From Acidimicrobiales bacterium (lineage in GTDB: Bacteria > Actinomycetota > Acidimicrobiia > Acidimicrobiales > RAAP-2): a stretch of 48,003 bases of DNA. The stretch lies in assembly GCA_025362585.1 (NCBI GenBank), contig JANYFR010000010.1, positions 1 to 48,003 of the forward strand. The letters are read 5' to 3'. The notes under the pieces were generated by a model. That model ran no database searches. It saw only the letters and a program-made list of their open reading frames with translations, and was not told where the DNA came from. Positions 8,816 to 17,971 of this stretch are shown here, piece by piece. The translations under genes were made by a program, and so were the position numbers. Each line of letters opens with the position of its first letter. Position 1 is the stretch's first letter.

Positions 8816-9822
8816 CGGTCCTTCAGGAGAGGATCACTCGGCGCACGACCACGTTCGCCCCGCTGGCGCCTGGCACGCCAGGCGACGCCCCCGAGGGCCT
8901 CGAGCACGATCCGATTACCGAGGTAGGCCGTGATCTCGGCGTGGTCGTACGGGGGCGAGACCTCGACCACGTCCATGCCCCCGATCGGCACCTCCATGGC
9001 AATCCGTCGCACTGCGTCGAGCAGTTGCCGGCTCGTCAGTCCGCCGGGCTCGGGGGTGCCGGTGCCCGGTGCGGAGCCGGGGTCCACCACGTCGACGTCG
9101 ACTGAAAGAAAGACGGCGTCGCAGTCGTCCGTCGCAATGGCGATCGCCTCGGAGAGCACGTCATCGAGACCGCGCGCGACGATCTCTCCCATCTCGAAGG
9201 ACCGCATCCCCTGGGCGGCCATCCAGTCGAGCGTCTCGGGTTCGGGCCAGTATCCTCGCAGGCCCACCTGCAGGAAGCGGTCCCCTCGACAGGCACCGGA
9301 CTCGATGAGTCGGCGCATCGGCGTGCCGTGGCCGTAGAGCGATCCCATCTGGGTGTCGCCGGTGTCGGCGTGTGCGTCGAAGTGAATCACCGAGACCCTC
9401 CCCCAGCCAACGTGGCGCGCGACGCCGGTGACGTCCGGTAGGGCAATCGTGTGGTCACCACCGAGTATGACTGGCAACACGCCGGCCGCGGCGACGTGGG
9501 TCACCCGCGCTTCGAGTAAGGCGAGGGCCCGCTCCGTCTCGCCCGGGGCCATCGCCACGTCGCCGAGGTCGACGACGCGCAGATCCACGAGCGGGTCGAC
9601 TCCGAGAGCGAGACTGGGGCGCTTGCCGTCGTGAGCGAGGTAGTCCGAGGTGCGAATTGCCTGAGGACCGAATCGACAGCCCGCGCGGTGCGAGGTGCCA
9701 CCATCGAACGGAGCGCCGATGATGGCCGCACCGGCCGACGTCCACTCGTCGGGCCGATCGGGATCTGCTGCGGGCACACCGAGGAACGTGGCGTCGGGGC
9801 CGTACAGGTTGCCTATGCGCAT
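8812..9822 (-). CDS. speB: Agmatinase / arginase-family ureohydrolase
   Basis: Hydrolyses a guanidino compound, most likely agmatine to putrescine and urea (EC 3.5.3.11). The 336-residue protein has all binuclear Mn2+ ligands: His124 (GGDHT), Asp149, His151, Asp153 (HFDAHADT), and Asp242, Asp244 (SVDVDVVDP). Length and the N-terminal FDGGTSHRAGCRFGP loop fit agmatinase or guanidinobutyrase better than arginase; specificity is inferred. GAGGAGAGG precedes the ATG. It is the second gene of an operon, 25 bp after the alpha/beta hydrolase stop. Homospermidine synthase elsewhere in the window could consume its putrescine. Confidence 0.85.
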   Translation of the reverse strand: MRIGNLYGPDATFLGVPAADPDRPDEWTSAGAAIIGAPFDGGTSHRAGCRFGPQAIRTSDYLAHDGKRPSLALGVDPLVDLRVVDLGDVAMAPGETERALALLEARVTHVAAAGVLPVILGGDHTIALPDVTGVARHVGWGRVSVIHFDAHADTGDTQMGSLYGHGTPMRRLIESGACRGDRFLQVGLRGYWPEPETLDWMAAQGMRSFEMGEIVARGLDDVLSEAIAIATDDCDAVFLSVDVDVVDPGSAPGTGTPEPGGLTSRQLLDAVRRIAMEVPIGGMDVVEVSPPYDHAEITAYLGNRIVLEALGGVAWRARRQRGERGRAPSDPLLKDR

Positions 9823-9847
9823 CGAGTGCCTCTCCTCAGGCGGGCCA

Positions 9848-10741
9848 TCAGGTCGTCACTCCTTCGAAAGCCCGGGTCAACTCCGTGGCCAACTCGTCAA
9901 CGTGATTGAAAATGATTGATATGTGTCCCTCGCTCGGGTAGCGATGTTCCTGTGCCGAGCGAATCGCACCGACGAGCCATGACCCGTGCGTTGGCGGCAC
10001 CATGAGGTCCGCGTCGCCGTACCAGATCGACACGGGAACGTCGATCGACGCAACGTCGAAACCCCAGGGCTTCATGAACGCCTGGTCGTCGTCCAAAAGC
10101 CCCGAGGCGCCGTTCGCGAAGGCGAAGCTCATGGCCTCGGCGTGCTCGGCGCGCACCTCGTCGCTGGCGAAGATGCGCCGGTCGGGCTCGGACAGCAGTT
10201 CGCCGAAGAGCTCAACGATCGTGTCCTTGGTCGCACTCCCGAAGGCCGCACCGGCCTGGGCGATGTGGGCCTCGTAGACCGGCCCGCCGGCCTGCGCGAG
10301 CGCGAACTCTTCGAGGTTCTCGGGGCCCATTCCCTCGGTCCAGTTGATGTCCGCGTCAATTGGCGCGACCCCCGCAATCGACCACGCCCCCAGACACAGG
10401 GGATCGAGCGCCGCACAGGCCAGCGCGTGAGGCCCGCCCCCGGACCATCCCATCACGCCGTAACGGCCCCGATCCAGAGCGCGCATCACTGCGCGCACGT
10501 CCGCGACGACGTCGCCCACACTGCGACCCTCGTGGCGTGTCGAATTCCCGTACCCCGCGCGCGAGGTGGTGATGAAGAAGAGGTTCGTGCGCTCGATTAA
10601 CGCCGACAGGGTCTTGAGGAGCCGAGTCGAACCCGGGGTCCCGTGGTGGAAGTAGATCGACGCGCCCGACGGATTGCCCATGGTCGCGACCTCGAGCGTG
10701 CGCCCGTTCGGACCTTCGACCAACTGTTCGCTGTACGTCAC
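9848..10741 (-). CDS. Alpha/beta hydrolase
   Basis: A 297-residue alpha/beta hydrolase. The oxyanion loop is YFHHGTPGS, the nucleophile elbow GWSGGG, the acid lies in YGDADLMVP, and the catalytic histidine in SEGHIS. It resembles proline-iminopeptidase/haloperoxidase-like hydrolases; substrate unknown. The frame is open to 10783, but the GTG at 10741 has ACCTCC (10748-10753, reads GGAGGT on this strand) 6 nt upstream. That start also clears the divergent SRPBCC promoter. Agmatinase follows in the same direction. Confidence 0.88.
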   Translation of the reverse strand: MTYSEQLVEGPNGRTLEVATMGNPSGASIYFHHGTPGSTRLLKTLSALIERTNLFFITTSRAGYGNSTRHEGRSVGDVVADVRAVMRALDRGRYGVMGWSGGGPHALACAALDPLCLGAWSIAGVAPIDADINWTEGMGPENLEEFALAQAGGPVYEAHIAQAGAAFGSATKDTIVELFGELLSEPDRRIFASDEVRAEHAEAMSFAFANGASGLLDDDQAFMKPWGFDVASIDVPVSIWYGDADLMVPPTHGSWLVGAIRSAQEHRYPSEGHISIIFNHVDELATELTRAFEGVTT

Positions 10742-10782
10742 TGATGTACCTCCTCGACCTTTCCCAACCCTACGCTGGACCA

Positions 10783-11214
10783 ATGAAGCCCACTCGCACC
10801 ATCTCGGTCACTCGACTCATCCCCGCCCCCGCCTCAACAATCTTCGACCTCCTCGCTGACCCCCGTCGCCACGTGGCCCTCGACGGTTCGGGCAGTGTCG
10901 TAGGTGTGAAGAGCGCGCCCGAGCGCCTCTTTCTCGGCGCCAAATTCTCTATGAACATGAAGATGGGCGCGAAGTACTCCACCGCCAACAAGGTTGTCGC
11001 CTTCGACGAGAACCGTTGCATTGCGTGGCACCACGTCGCGCGCTTCGTGTGGCGCTACGACCTCGAAGAGGTTGAGGGCGGCACCCGCGTCACCGAGTCG
11101 TTCAACTACGACAAGCCGTGGGCCTTCGCGATCATCCGGACGGGCTTTCCCGAACGCAATCGCGTGGCGATGGAGCAGACCCTCGCTCGAATTGAGGAAC
11201 TCGTCACTTCGTGA
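10783..11214 (+). CDS. SRPBCC (polyketide cyclase-like) protein
   Basis: A 143-residue START/SRPBCC protein. It shows the opening SVTRLIPAPASTIFDLLADPRRH, the CIAWHHVARFVWRYDLEEVEGGTRVTE strand pair, and a C-terminal helix. Such proteins bind hydrophobic ligands; function unknown. TACGCT (10771-10776) ends 6 nt before the ATG and there is no Shine-Dalgarno, so the gene is a clear leaderless candidate. Its last 11 bp overlap the 3' end of the convergent DUF3048 gene. Confidence 0.85.
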   Translation: MKPTRTISVTRLIPAPASTIFDLLADPRRHVALDGSGSVVGVKSAPERLFLGAKFSMNMKMGAKYSTANKVVAFDENRCIAWHHVARFVWRYDLEEVEGGTRVTESFNYDKPWAFAIIRTGFPERNRVAMEQTLARIEELVTS

Positions 11215-12223
11215 CACTCACGGTCACCCCAGTGTCCAACAGCTCCACCCACGTCTGGCCGGGCGTCAGGGTGACTTTCTTACCGGCGACTGTCCGGTAG
11301 GCGATGACGTCGGACTTCGAGGGACCCCGGGACCAGGTCCCGACAATCTCTCTGGCCCCCGTAAAGATCATCGCCTGACCACTACCCTGCAGGTCGCCGT
11401 AGGAGGCCAGCGTGCCAATTCCATTCACGTAGTTCACGAGCATCACCACCACGTTCTTCGGTGATTCGCGAACGCCCGTACCGGTGATGTCGGCATGGCC
11501 GAACAGCGTCCGGTCCCACGAGGCGGTGCTCGCGTTCCACGTCCAAGTAACGGGGTAGATGCTCGGAAAGGGGACGACGAAGCTCTTGACGTGCGTGCCC
11601 GGTTGCACCGTGGTGCCGCTGCGATACGAGAAGAGGGCCGGTGGCGGCACGGGCGTGCCCCCCCGGGCGAAGAGGCCCGCCGCCACGGCGTAGAGGTTGT
11701 GTGGCGCGTAGCGGGTCGGATCGCGAAACATGGCCTTCCCGGCGTTGGACTCGTCGATCAACTTCACCGGGGCCGTCGAGATGCTCGCAACCGCGTACGC
11801 CGCTCCACCCGAGTAGGCGAAGATGCCACCAAGGGGCCAGACGATCTGGGTGTCGGTAGGGCGCACCGACCTCACCGGTCCGACCTTCGTGGGGGCGTGG
11901 GAGTTGAAAATCGCGGCCAGGCGCGTGATACCGCCGTTCACAATCTCCTCGTACACCACGTCGGCCTGATCGACACCCCACTGGGGCAGTGCGTCGGGAG
12001 TGTTCTCGATTTTCACAATCAACGCCGAACGCTTCACCGACAGGTCCGTTGGGTCGACCAGTCCGGTCAACGGAGCCGTGGGGTACTTCGGGGCCGGCAA
12101 TGTCGAGGTCGTCGTCGTGGTGGGCGTCGTCCGGCTCTTCGACTGGGTGAGGGCGATCGTCCCCACTCCGATAGCGATGACGATGACGGCGGCAGCGGCG
12201 GCGATACTCAGTTTTTTTCGCAT
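11204..12223 (-). CDS. DUF3048 (YerB-like) exported protein
   Basis: A 339-residue protein with one N-terminal membrane segment (about 5-26), a Thr/Ser-rich linker, and a DUF3048 body. Diagnostic blocks are LTGLVDP, ALIVKIENTPDALPQWGVDQADVVYEE, NGGITRLAAIF and KVGPVRSVRPTDTQI. The family is extracytoplasmic and anchored, with no proven role. The ATG at 12223 has TAGGTT (12230-12235) ending 6 nt upstream, a leaderless arrangement. An AGGAG touches the ATG and is too close to act as a ribosome-binding site. Confidence 0.88.
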   Translation of the reverse strand: MRKKLSIAAAAAVIVIAIGVGTIALTQSKSRTTPTTTTTSTLPAPKYPTAPLTGLVDPTDLSVKRSALIVKIENTPDALPQWGVDQADVVYEEIVNGGITRLAAIFNSHAPTKVGPVRSVRPTDTQIVWPLGGIFAYSGGAAYAVASISTAPVKLIDESNAGKAMFRDPTRYAPHNLYAVAAGLFARGGTPVPPPALFSYRSGTTVQPGTHVKSFVVPFPSIYPVTWTWNASTASWDRTLFGHADITGTGVRESPKNVVVMLVNYVNGIGTLASYGDLQGSGQAMIFTGAREIVGTWSRGPSKSDVIAYRTVAGKKVTLTPGQTWVELLDTGVTVSVTK

Positions 12224-12387
12224 CTCCTAAACCTACTGAATGCCGCCGCGATGAACGGTTCGCGATGCACGGTTTATCTCATCACTCGCCCTGGGGTTCA
12301 GCCGACAGCGCCATCGGATGCTGACGCGCTCGGAAAACTTGACGTCGTCGCTAAGAGTCGGTCGAATCTTGTTCCGCGTTTTCGTCG

Positions 12388-12885
12388 TCAGCCAAGATTG
12401 AGGACCATCATCTCCAGTGATATCGAAGGATCGCGTTCCATCACCACGACCTCACCGGCGGGACGAAAGCCGACCCTTTCGTAGAAGCGGCGGGCTCGCG
12501 GCACCGACGACGAGACGTTGAGATAGATCTCAGTCACTCCCTCGCTCCGGGCCCAACCTCCGACCTCCTTGACCAGGTCCGTGGCCGCGCCCGACCCTCG
12601 CGCCGACGGGGTGACGTACATTCCGTACAGCCACCGCGTTCCCGGGTACTGGTCGTGCCGACCACCCGACGCCATTCCGACGACCATCCCGTCACGCTCG
12701 GCGAGGAAATAGGCCCACTGCGAGGCCACCAACTGCCAGCGCTCGTCGGCCCACGTAATCGAATCGGCGAACGTTGACCCGTAAGCCTCGGGCGTCATTT
12801 CAAGGGCTTCAAGTCGAATCGCGCGCAGCGCGCGCCAGTCGGTTGCGCCCGCGCGGCGCACGGCGATTGAGGAACTACTGGTCAT
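12388..12885 (-). CDS. GNAT N-acetyltransferase, PaiA-like context
   Basis: A 165-residue GNAT. The acetyl-CoA loop is TPSARGSGAATDLV, the preceding strand WLYGMYVT, and the late helix PRARRFYERVGFRPAG. Starting at the ATG at 12885 it overlaps the end of the upstream PaiB-like gene by 11 bp, so the pair is probably translated together. In Bacillus, PaiA is a polyamine N-acetyltransferase encoded next to PaiB; a similar substrate is suggested only by context. Confidence 0.82.
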   Translation of the reverse strand: MTSSSSIAVRRAGATDWRALRAIRLEALEMTPEAYGSTFADSITWADERWQLVASQWAYFLAERDGMVVGMASGGRHDQYPGTRWLYGMYVTPSARGSGAATDLVKEVGGWARSEGVTEIYLNVSSSVPRARRFYERVGFRPAGEVVVMERDPSISLEMMVLNLG

Positions 12886-13492
12886 CGCCCATACGCGCCG
12901 CCACGTTGCGCTCGGCCAGACTGCCATGTTCGAACGCCGCCCGCACGGCTTCGTGGTCGGCACTAGGTCGATTCTGAGAGAGCTTCGCTTTGCCCACGAT
13001 TGAGGTCACCTCAATCTCGAGTCCGACGATCGCACGCAACTGTTTCGCCACGTACGCGTCGGGCGAATCCCCTACCCGCCAACGCGGCTGCCGCGTTGCT
13101 TCGAAGTGATCGGTCAAGGCACGGACCTGGTCGTCGAGCCAGTCGACGTCGTCACGGATAGTCAGTCGTCCGCGAACCTCGGTCGCCACGTAGTTCCACG
13201 TCGGCACCACGCCCGGGCTCTCAAGACGACTCGGGTAGTTCGACGGTGAAACGTACGCGCTCGCGGCGAGAAACAGCCCGAGGACGTCGATCGCGTCTTC
13301 GACGCCGCGCCACCAGGAGTTAGCTCGCGCGACGTGACTGCGGATGGTCCCACGATCCTCGCTGATGATGACCGGGACGAAAACACTCTCGAGGCCATCG
13401 GGTGTGGTTCGCACGAGCATTCCCGCGCCGGCGTCAACGACAACCTGCCAGGCAGTGGCATCGTCGAGGGCGAAATGTGGCGGGACGTACAC
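12875..13492 (-). CDS. PaiB family FMN-binding negative regulator
   Basis: A 205-residue protein matching PaiB end to end: MYVPPHFALDD, the SHVARANSWW block, AYVSPSNYPS, VVPTWNYVATEV, then LTDHFEATR and GLEIEVTSIVGKAKLSQNR. The fold is a flavin-reductase-like split barrel; in Bacillus PaiB represses sporulation and protease genes, but the molecular mechanism is unsettled. The GTG start is preceded closely by GGAGGA. It forms an operon with the GNAT gene at 12388-12885. Confidence 0.88.
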   Translation of the reverse strand: MYVPPHFALDDATAWQVVVDAGAGMLVRTTPDGLESVFVPVIISEDRGTIRSHVARANSWWRGVEDAIDVLGLFLAASAYVSPSNYPSRLESPGVVPTWNYVATEVRGRLTIRDDVDWLDDQVRALTDHFEATRQPRWRVGDSPDAYVAKQLRAIVGLEIEVTSIVGKAKLSQNRPSADHEAVRAAFEHGSLAERNVAARMGDDQ

Positions 13493-13577
13493 TCCTCCAT
13501 TGTTTCACGGTGACGCGGCCCCGGCGAGGGCCCGACTGCAACGCGTCCAGCTACTTTGAACAGGTCGCGCTGATTGC

Positions 13578-14975
13578 TCAGACCATCGGCGGTTCGTCGT
13601 CGCCGTCACGTCGCGGCAATCGAGCCGAGTAGATCGAGTAGCCGTCGATCTGTCGCACGAGAAACGTGGCAATCGCCGTGGCCGCCATCATCGGAATCAT
13701 TAGTGAGAAGCCGTGATGGGTCAGTTCCATCACCAACACCAGGCCAGCGAGGGGCGCCTGCATCGAGGCGCCGATCATCGCCGCCGCTCCAACCAGGGCG
13801 AACGCGCCAACGGGCGTGCCCGGCCAGAGGTGTGACCACGCCACGCCGAAGAAGGCGCCGAAGAGGGCGCCCGTCGCGAGGAACGGGGTGAAGACGCCTC
13901 CGGCGGCCCCGCTGCCGAGGGTCAGTGCCGTGAGCAGTGGCTTCAAGGTGAAGAGGACCAACAGCAGTCCGATCCCGCCGACGCCGAGGAAGGCATCGTG
14001 CGCCATGTCCTTGCCGTTGCCAAAGAGTTGTGGATACCAGATCCCGACGACACCGACGACGAGAAAGGTGAGCGGCATAGCCCAGAAGATGTTGAGGCCC
14101 CTCGCCCGGTAGTGCGACACCCAGCCGATGAGCCGCACGTACAAGAGGGCGAGCAGTCCAATGACGACACCCGCGACAATCGACCACACCATCAACGATG
14201 CGCTGAACCGGTACTCGGGGACGTTTACAAAGGTCGTGCTCCGTCCGAGGTAGAGCCAGGCCACCATCGTGGCAATCAGGGACGTGGTCAGCGCCGGCAT
14301 GACGACCGGCAACGCGAAACTCCCGAAAAGTACCTCGGCCGTGAAGATCGCTCCTCCGAGGGGCACGTTGTAGACCGCGGCGAGACCGGCACCGCCGCCG
14401 CACGCCACCAGGAGTCGTTTCTGGGCCGGAGTGAGACCGAACCACTTCGACACGACGCTGCCCGACGCGCCGCCCATGAGCTTGGGCGCCGCCTCGCGTC
14501 CGATTGAGGCACCCAGTCCAATGACAACTTCTGACACGACCGAAGTGAGCAGGCTTCGCCGTGGCGAGAGTTCGCCGTCGCCATGCCAGAGTGCGTCGTC
14601 AATCTCGGACTTCTCGTCTTTCAAGAACCGTCGAATGAGATACCACGCGACCGAACCGATAGCGCTCGCGGTGACGAGCGACGCCACCCGTCGAATCTTC
14701 CCCGTCGCGATGACCGACGCCTGGAAGGTGCCCGACGAGTAGTGAAACGCCAAATGCTCGGTCATCTTCAGGATCCACATGAGGAGGATGCCGAAGAGTC
14801 CGGCAGCGACACCGGTGACGACGACCGCGACCCAGAACTTCGGAGTCAGGCGGGCCTCACCGTCGTCCGTGACGTTGGGCTGTTCCATGGCACCGCGACC
14901 CGACGCGATCCGTCGCTTGATCAATGGTTGGGGAACGCGGAGGCGTTCGCTTTCACCGCCGCGCTTCCGTTCCAT
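13578..14975 (-). CDS. ClC family chloride channel/transporter
   Basis: A 465-residue (or 436 if it starts at the ATG at 14888) integral membrane protein of about ten or more helices. ClC signatures are GLGASIGREAAPKLMGGASG, a variant of GREGP keeping the gating glutamate, and SGAAGGVFTPFLATGA, the GxFxP motif. The cytoplasmic C-terminus is short and lacks CBS domains. A gating Glu is compatible with H+/Cl- exchange, but the proton glutamate was not identified. AGAGAGG lies 3 nt before the upstream ATG and nothing useful before 14888, so the start is uncertain. Confidence 0.9.
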   Translation of the reverse strand: MERKRGGESERLRVPQPLIKRRIASGRGAMEQPNVTDDGEARLTPKFWVAVVVTGVAAGLFGILLMWILKMTEHLAFHYSSGTFQASVIATGKIRRVASLVTASAIGSVAWYLIRRFLKDEKSEIDDALWHGDGELSPRRSLLTSVVSEVVIGLGASIGREAAPKLMGGASGSVVSKWFGLTPAQKRLLVACGGGAGLAAVYNVPLGGAIFTAEVLFGSFALPVVMPALTTSLIATMVAWLYLGRSTTFVNVPEYRFSASLMVWSIVAGVVIGLLALLYVRLIGWVSHYRARGLNIFWAMPLTFLVVGVVGIWYPQLFGNGKDMAHDAFLGVGGIGLLLVLFTLKPLLTALTLGSGAAGGVFTPFLATGALFGAFFGVAWSHLWPGTPVGAFALVGAAAMIGASMQAPLAGLVLVMELTHHGFSLMIPMMAATAIATFLVRQIDGYSIYSARLPRRDGDDEPPMV

Positions 14976-15079
14976 GGACCTCTCTGCTCGACGAAACTAT
15001 GGTAGCCCTACGTATTTTTCGGTCCCGTTCGTGGGAAATGATCGCGTCCGTCGGCGCGAGAGCCAGAGAGGTTATGAAC

Positions 15080-16009
15080 TCAGCGCAGGGGCAAGACCCA
15101 AGGCGGCGGACCGACTTCGATGCGCTTGAACTCCGATGCTACGACACCGAAGCGCCCGGCACCTTCCGCCCAGTCCATCCACGCATCAGTGATCTCTGCC
15201 TCGGTGCGAGCGACAAAGTTCCACCACATAAGGATTCGTTCCGAGAACGGGACGCCACCGATCAACAAGGCTTTGCCCGGCCCCTCGGTCGAGAGACGCA
15301 ACTCATCTCGACCGAGGCCGAGGTGGGCCAGATGGCCTGGGCTCACGCGCACGCCATCGACGATCGCCGCACCGCTGGCCACGACCAAGGCGTGCTCGAA
15401 GGCGGGGTTCAATCCGATTGTCGTGTCGCCACCGTGCAAGTCGAGTTCGAGGCCCACGAGGTCGCAGTCGCCACGAACTCCCGCGTCGATTTTGTCGACG
15501 GTGCCGACGAGAATTGTGACGGTGGCGTTCGCGGCGTCCAGGCGAGGGAGTTCGCGGTGATGCTCGAATGCCGCGGGGTCATTACGAGTCGACGAGGGCT
15601 GGGCCAGCCATAGCTGGATGCCGTGGAGTTGTCCGTAGGTCAGTCCGGGATTCTCCTCGGAATGCGCGACGCCGCGGCCCGCGCTCATCAAGTTGAGTTG
15701 ACCCGGGCGAATCAACTGTTCGGTGCCCAAGCTGTCGCGATGGAGCAATTCGCCACTGAACAACCACGTTACGGTCTGCAGTCCAACGTGAGGATGCGGC
15801 GCGATGTCGACCGAGCGCTCGACGCTGACCGTCTCGGGACCCATGTGGTCGACAAAGCACCACGCGCCCACCATGCGTCGTCCACGAGTCGGCAACGCAC
15901 GCCGCACGCTGAGCGGACCGATGTGGACCGTTCGGCTGTCGGTCACTTCGATGACGTGCCCGTTCGCACCGGGCACCCCGTTGACGGAATCGGACCTGTC
16001 GTCTGACAC
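15080..16009 (-). CDS. Pirin family protein
   Basis: A 309-residue bicupin. The N-terminal cupin has the pirin metal site APHPHVGLQTVTW and SAGRGVAHSEE, giving three His and one Glu. The C-terminal cupin carries HALVVASGAA and VPFSERILMWWNF. Bacterial pirins are iron-dependent cupins, some with quercetinase or redox-sensing roles; the role here is unknown. The frame is open to 16156, but that would cover the divergent NfeD promoter. The GTG at 16009, preceded by GGGAG, is the more likely start. Confidence 0.88.
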   Translation of the reverse strand: MSDDRSDSVNGVPGANGHVIEVTDSRTVHIGPLSVRRALPTRGRRMVGAWCFVDHMGPETVSVERSVDIAPHPHVGLQTVTWLFSGELLHRDSLGTEQLIRPGQLNLMSAGRGVAHSEENPGLTYGQLHGIQLWLAQPSSTRNDPAAFEHHRELPRLDAANATVTILVGTVDKIDAGVRGDCDLVGLELDLHGGDTTIGLNPAFEHALVVASGAAIVDGVRVSPGHLAHLGLGRDELRLSTEGPGKALLIGGVPFSERILMWWNFVARTEAEITDAWMDWAEGAGRFGVVASEFKRIEVGPPPWVLPLR

Positions 16010-16127
16010 AGGTCGAGTCTCCCAGTCCCCACACTGAATTGCCAGACCCCGAAGCGGCCGCGAAGCCCCAGTGGAGGATCGGTCGAGCGCCCGAACGACA
16101 ATTTGTACCAGCCTTATACTGCCATTC

Positions 16128-16571
16128 ATGCTGGCAATACTCTTTTGGGTCGCCATCGTCGGCTCTTGTTTAGCCGTCGAAATTCACACCAACGCGTTCA
16201 TCGCCGTTTTCATTGGCTTTGGCGCCGCCATCTCATTCGTCCTGTCATTGACGGGGCTGCCGTTTATCTTCCAAGCGTTCGCGTGGTTAGGCATATCCAC
16301 GCTGTCTCTTTTGTTCCTGCGACCGTTCGCAATCCGCAAATTCCATCGACGCCCCTACGAGATCAACATGTCACTCCCGACACACACCGCCATGTCCGAC
16401 ATGCGCGGCTACGTTGAACTATCGGTTGGCGACGCGAATCACCCAGGTCGGGTGAAGATCCAGGGAGAGTCGTGGAAGGCAGTCACCGACTGGCCAGCCG
16501 AGCTCCCCGACGGTACCGCCGTCATCGTTCGCAAGGCCTACGGCACGACCCTCTGGGTCGACCCGGTTTAA
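16128..16571 (+). CDS. NfeD-like membrane protein
   Basis: A 147-residue protein. The first 70 residues form two or three hydrophobic helices; the rest is an OB-fold-like soluble domain with GYVELSVGDANHPGRVKIQGESWKA and DGTAVIVRKAYGTTLWV, the NfeD signature. NfeD proteins partner with SPFH proteins, one of which lies immediately downstream on the opposite strand. TATACT (16115-16120) ends 7 nt before the ATG without a Shine-Dalgarno, supporting a leaderless start over the in-frame ATG at 16071. Confidence 0.85.
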   Translation: MLAILFWVAIVGSCLAVEIHTNAFIAVFIGFGAAISFVLSLTGLPFIFQAFAWLGISTLSLLFLRPFAIRKFHRRPYEINMSLPTHTAMSDMRGYVELSVGDANHPGRVKIQGESWKAVTDWPAELPDGTAVIVRKAYGTTLWVDPV

Positions 16572-16581
16572 TCAACGGCCA

Positions 16582-17508
16582 CTAGGTCGCCGGCATACTC
16601 GGTACGTCGGCCATCACGCTCTTAATAGCCTGGGCAGCGCCGAGCAGGGCAGCGCTCTCCGCAGGAATGATGAGCTTGGTGTTGGCGCTTTCGGCGAACT
16701 TGGCGAGCGTGTCCAACTGCAGGATCGCGACCAGCGTTGGATCGGGCGCTTGCAGTTTGATCGCCGCGTAGACCGACGCAATGGCCTGGGCCCGACCCTC
16801 AGCCTCGAGAATCAAGGCCTGTCGCCGGCCTTGGGCTCGCAGGATGTCCGACTGCTGGGCACCTTCGGCCTCTTTGATTGCGGCCTGGCGTTGTCCATCG
16901 GCCACGTTCACTGCCGACTGCTGCTGACCTTCCGATTCGAGAATCCGGGCCCGCTTCTCCTGGTCGGCCTGCTTCTGCAGGGCCATCGCTTGGAGGATCT
17001 GCTCGGGTGGAGTGATCTCCAGCACTTCCACGCGGTTGATTCGGACCCCCCACTTATCAGTCGCCTCTTCCATTTGGGTCTGTAGCAACGTGCCGATACG
17101 CTCGCGCTGGGAGAAGGCCTCGTCCAGCGTGATGCTGCCAAAGACGGCGCGCACGGAGGTCCGGGCGAGATTGTCCACGCTCACCAGGTAGTCGGAGTTG
17201 GTGAAGAGCGCGAGACGCACGTCCACGACCTGACTAAAGATGGTGGCGTTCACGATCACCGCCACATTGTCGCGGGTGATGACCTGTTGGCGATCGCCGG
17301 TGCGCGGCGTTTCGCGAACGTCGACAATCTTCATCACCTCGATGAAGGGCACAATGAACGCCAATCCCGGGTTCTTGATGTCCTTGAACTCGCCAAAACG
17401 CGTCACCACGCCGACGAAGCCCTGTTGCACGATGCGCACCGCCATCACGATCACCAAAATGACCATGAGGACGACCACGCCACCTATGACTGCCAGAACA
17501 AGTCCCAC
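16582..17508 (-). CDS. SPFH domain / stomatin-like protein (QmcA/HflK-like)
   Basis: A 308-residue membrane-anchored protein. It has an N-terminal transmembrane helix (about 3-25), an SPFH domain (about 25-190) with VVTRFGEFKDIKNPGLAFIVP and GVRINRVEVLEITPP, then a long Ala/Gln/Glu-rich coiled coil (about 190-260) with AEGAQQSDILRAQG repeats. SPFH proteins form membrane rings or scaffolds linked to lipid order and protease control. It faces the NfeD gene with 10 bp between stops. The GTG start has GGAGG about 9 nt upstream. Confidence 0.92.
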   Translation of the reverse strand: MGLVLAVIGGVVVLMVILVIVMAVRIVQQGFVGVVTRFGEFKDIKNPGLAFIVPFIEVMKIVDVRETPRTGDRQQVITRDNVAVIVNATIFSQVVDVRLALFTNSDYLVSVDNLARTSVRAVFGSITLDEAFSQRERIGTLLQTQMEEATDKWGVRINRVEVLEITPPEQILQAMALQKQADQEKRARILESEGQQQSAVNVADGQRQAAIKEAEGAQQSDILRAQGRRQALILEAEGRAQAIASVYAAIKLQAPDPTLVAILQLDTLAKFAESANTKLIIPAESAALLGAAQAIKSVMADVPSMPAT

Positions 17509-17971
17509 AGTTCAGTCCCTCCACTAGGAGAACAATCGGGCAAATTCACGTCGAATCGGCCGTTGTTCGGAGTGTAGTTGCCAAGTTTCTCACCGATACC
17601 GGGCATTGGCACCTCGCCACACTACGGAGGTACTGGCTCGAGAACTGCACGCGGCACGTGCGAACCGCATGGTCATCGCCATAGTTTGTCGTGCCATTCG
17701 TCGTTCGGATCGACGGCCGGCGCGCACTGTCGCACTCGCAACGACGATGACCGGCACGAGTGGACGCGAGATACCCACGATCAACCGAGCAGCCCCCTCG
17801 AGCCAAAGAACCCGCGGTCACTTCCTCCAATGAACGATAGCTGCGGTGAGGGTGCGACGCCCGTTCGCGCTACGTCAGTCGGTCCCCGACATCTCGCAAC
17901 CTCAACGGACGAGCTGCGATAGGAGATCTGACGGGTCGAGGTCAGTCAGAAGGTCGGAGGTACGATGCCGT
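17509..17971. other. 463-bp intergenic gap
   Basis: Several short open frames exist on both strands but none shows family motifs or protein-like composition. The right end carries the probable start signals of the ABM-domain gene. Confidence 0.45.

Noticed and set aside
8812-9822. Guanidine hydrolase or arginase instead of agmatinase
   Set aside because: The metal ligands are common to the whole family and I saw no subgroup-specific residues or nickel-insertion genes. Agmatinase is kept as the default.
11495-12484. 329-codon open frame on the plus strand
   Set aside because: It lies opposite the DUF3048 gene, has the Arg/Gly-rich composition of a reverse-frame shadow, and shows no motif.
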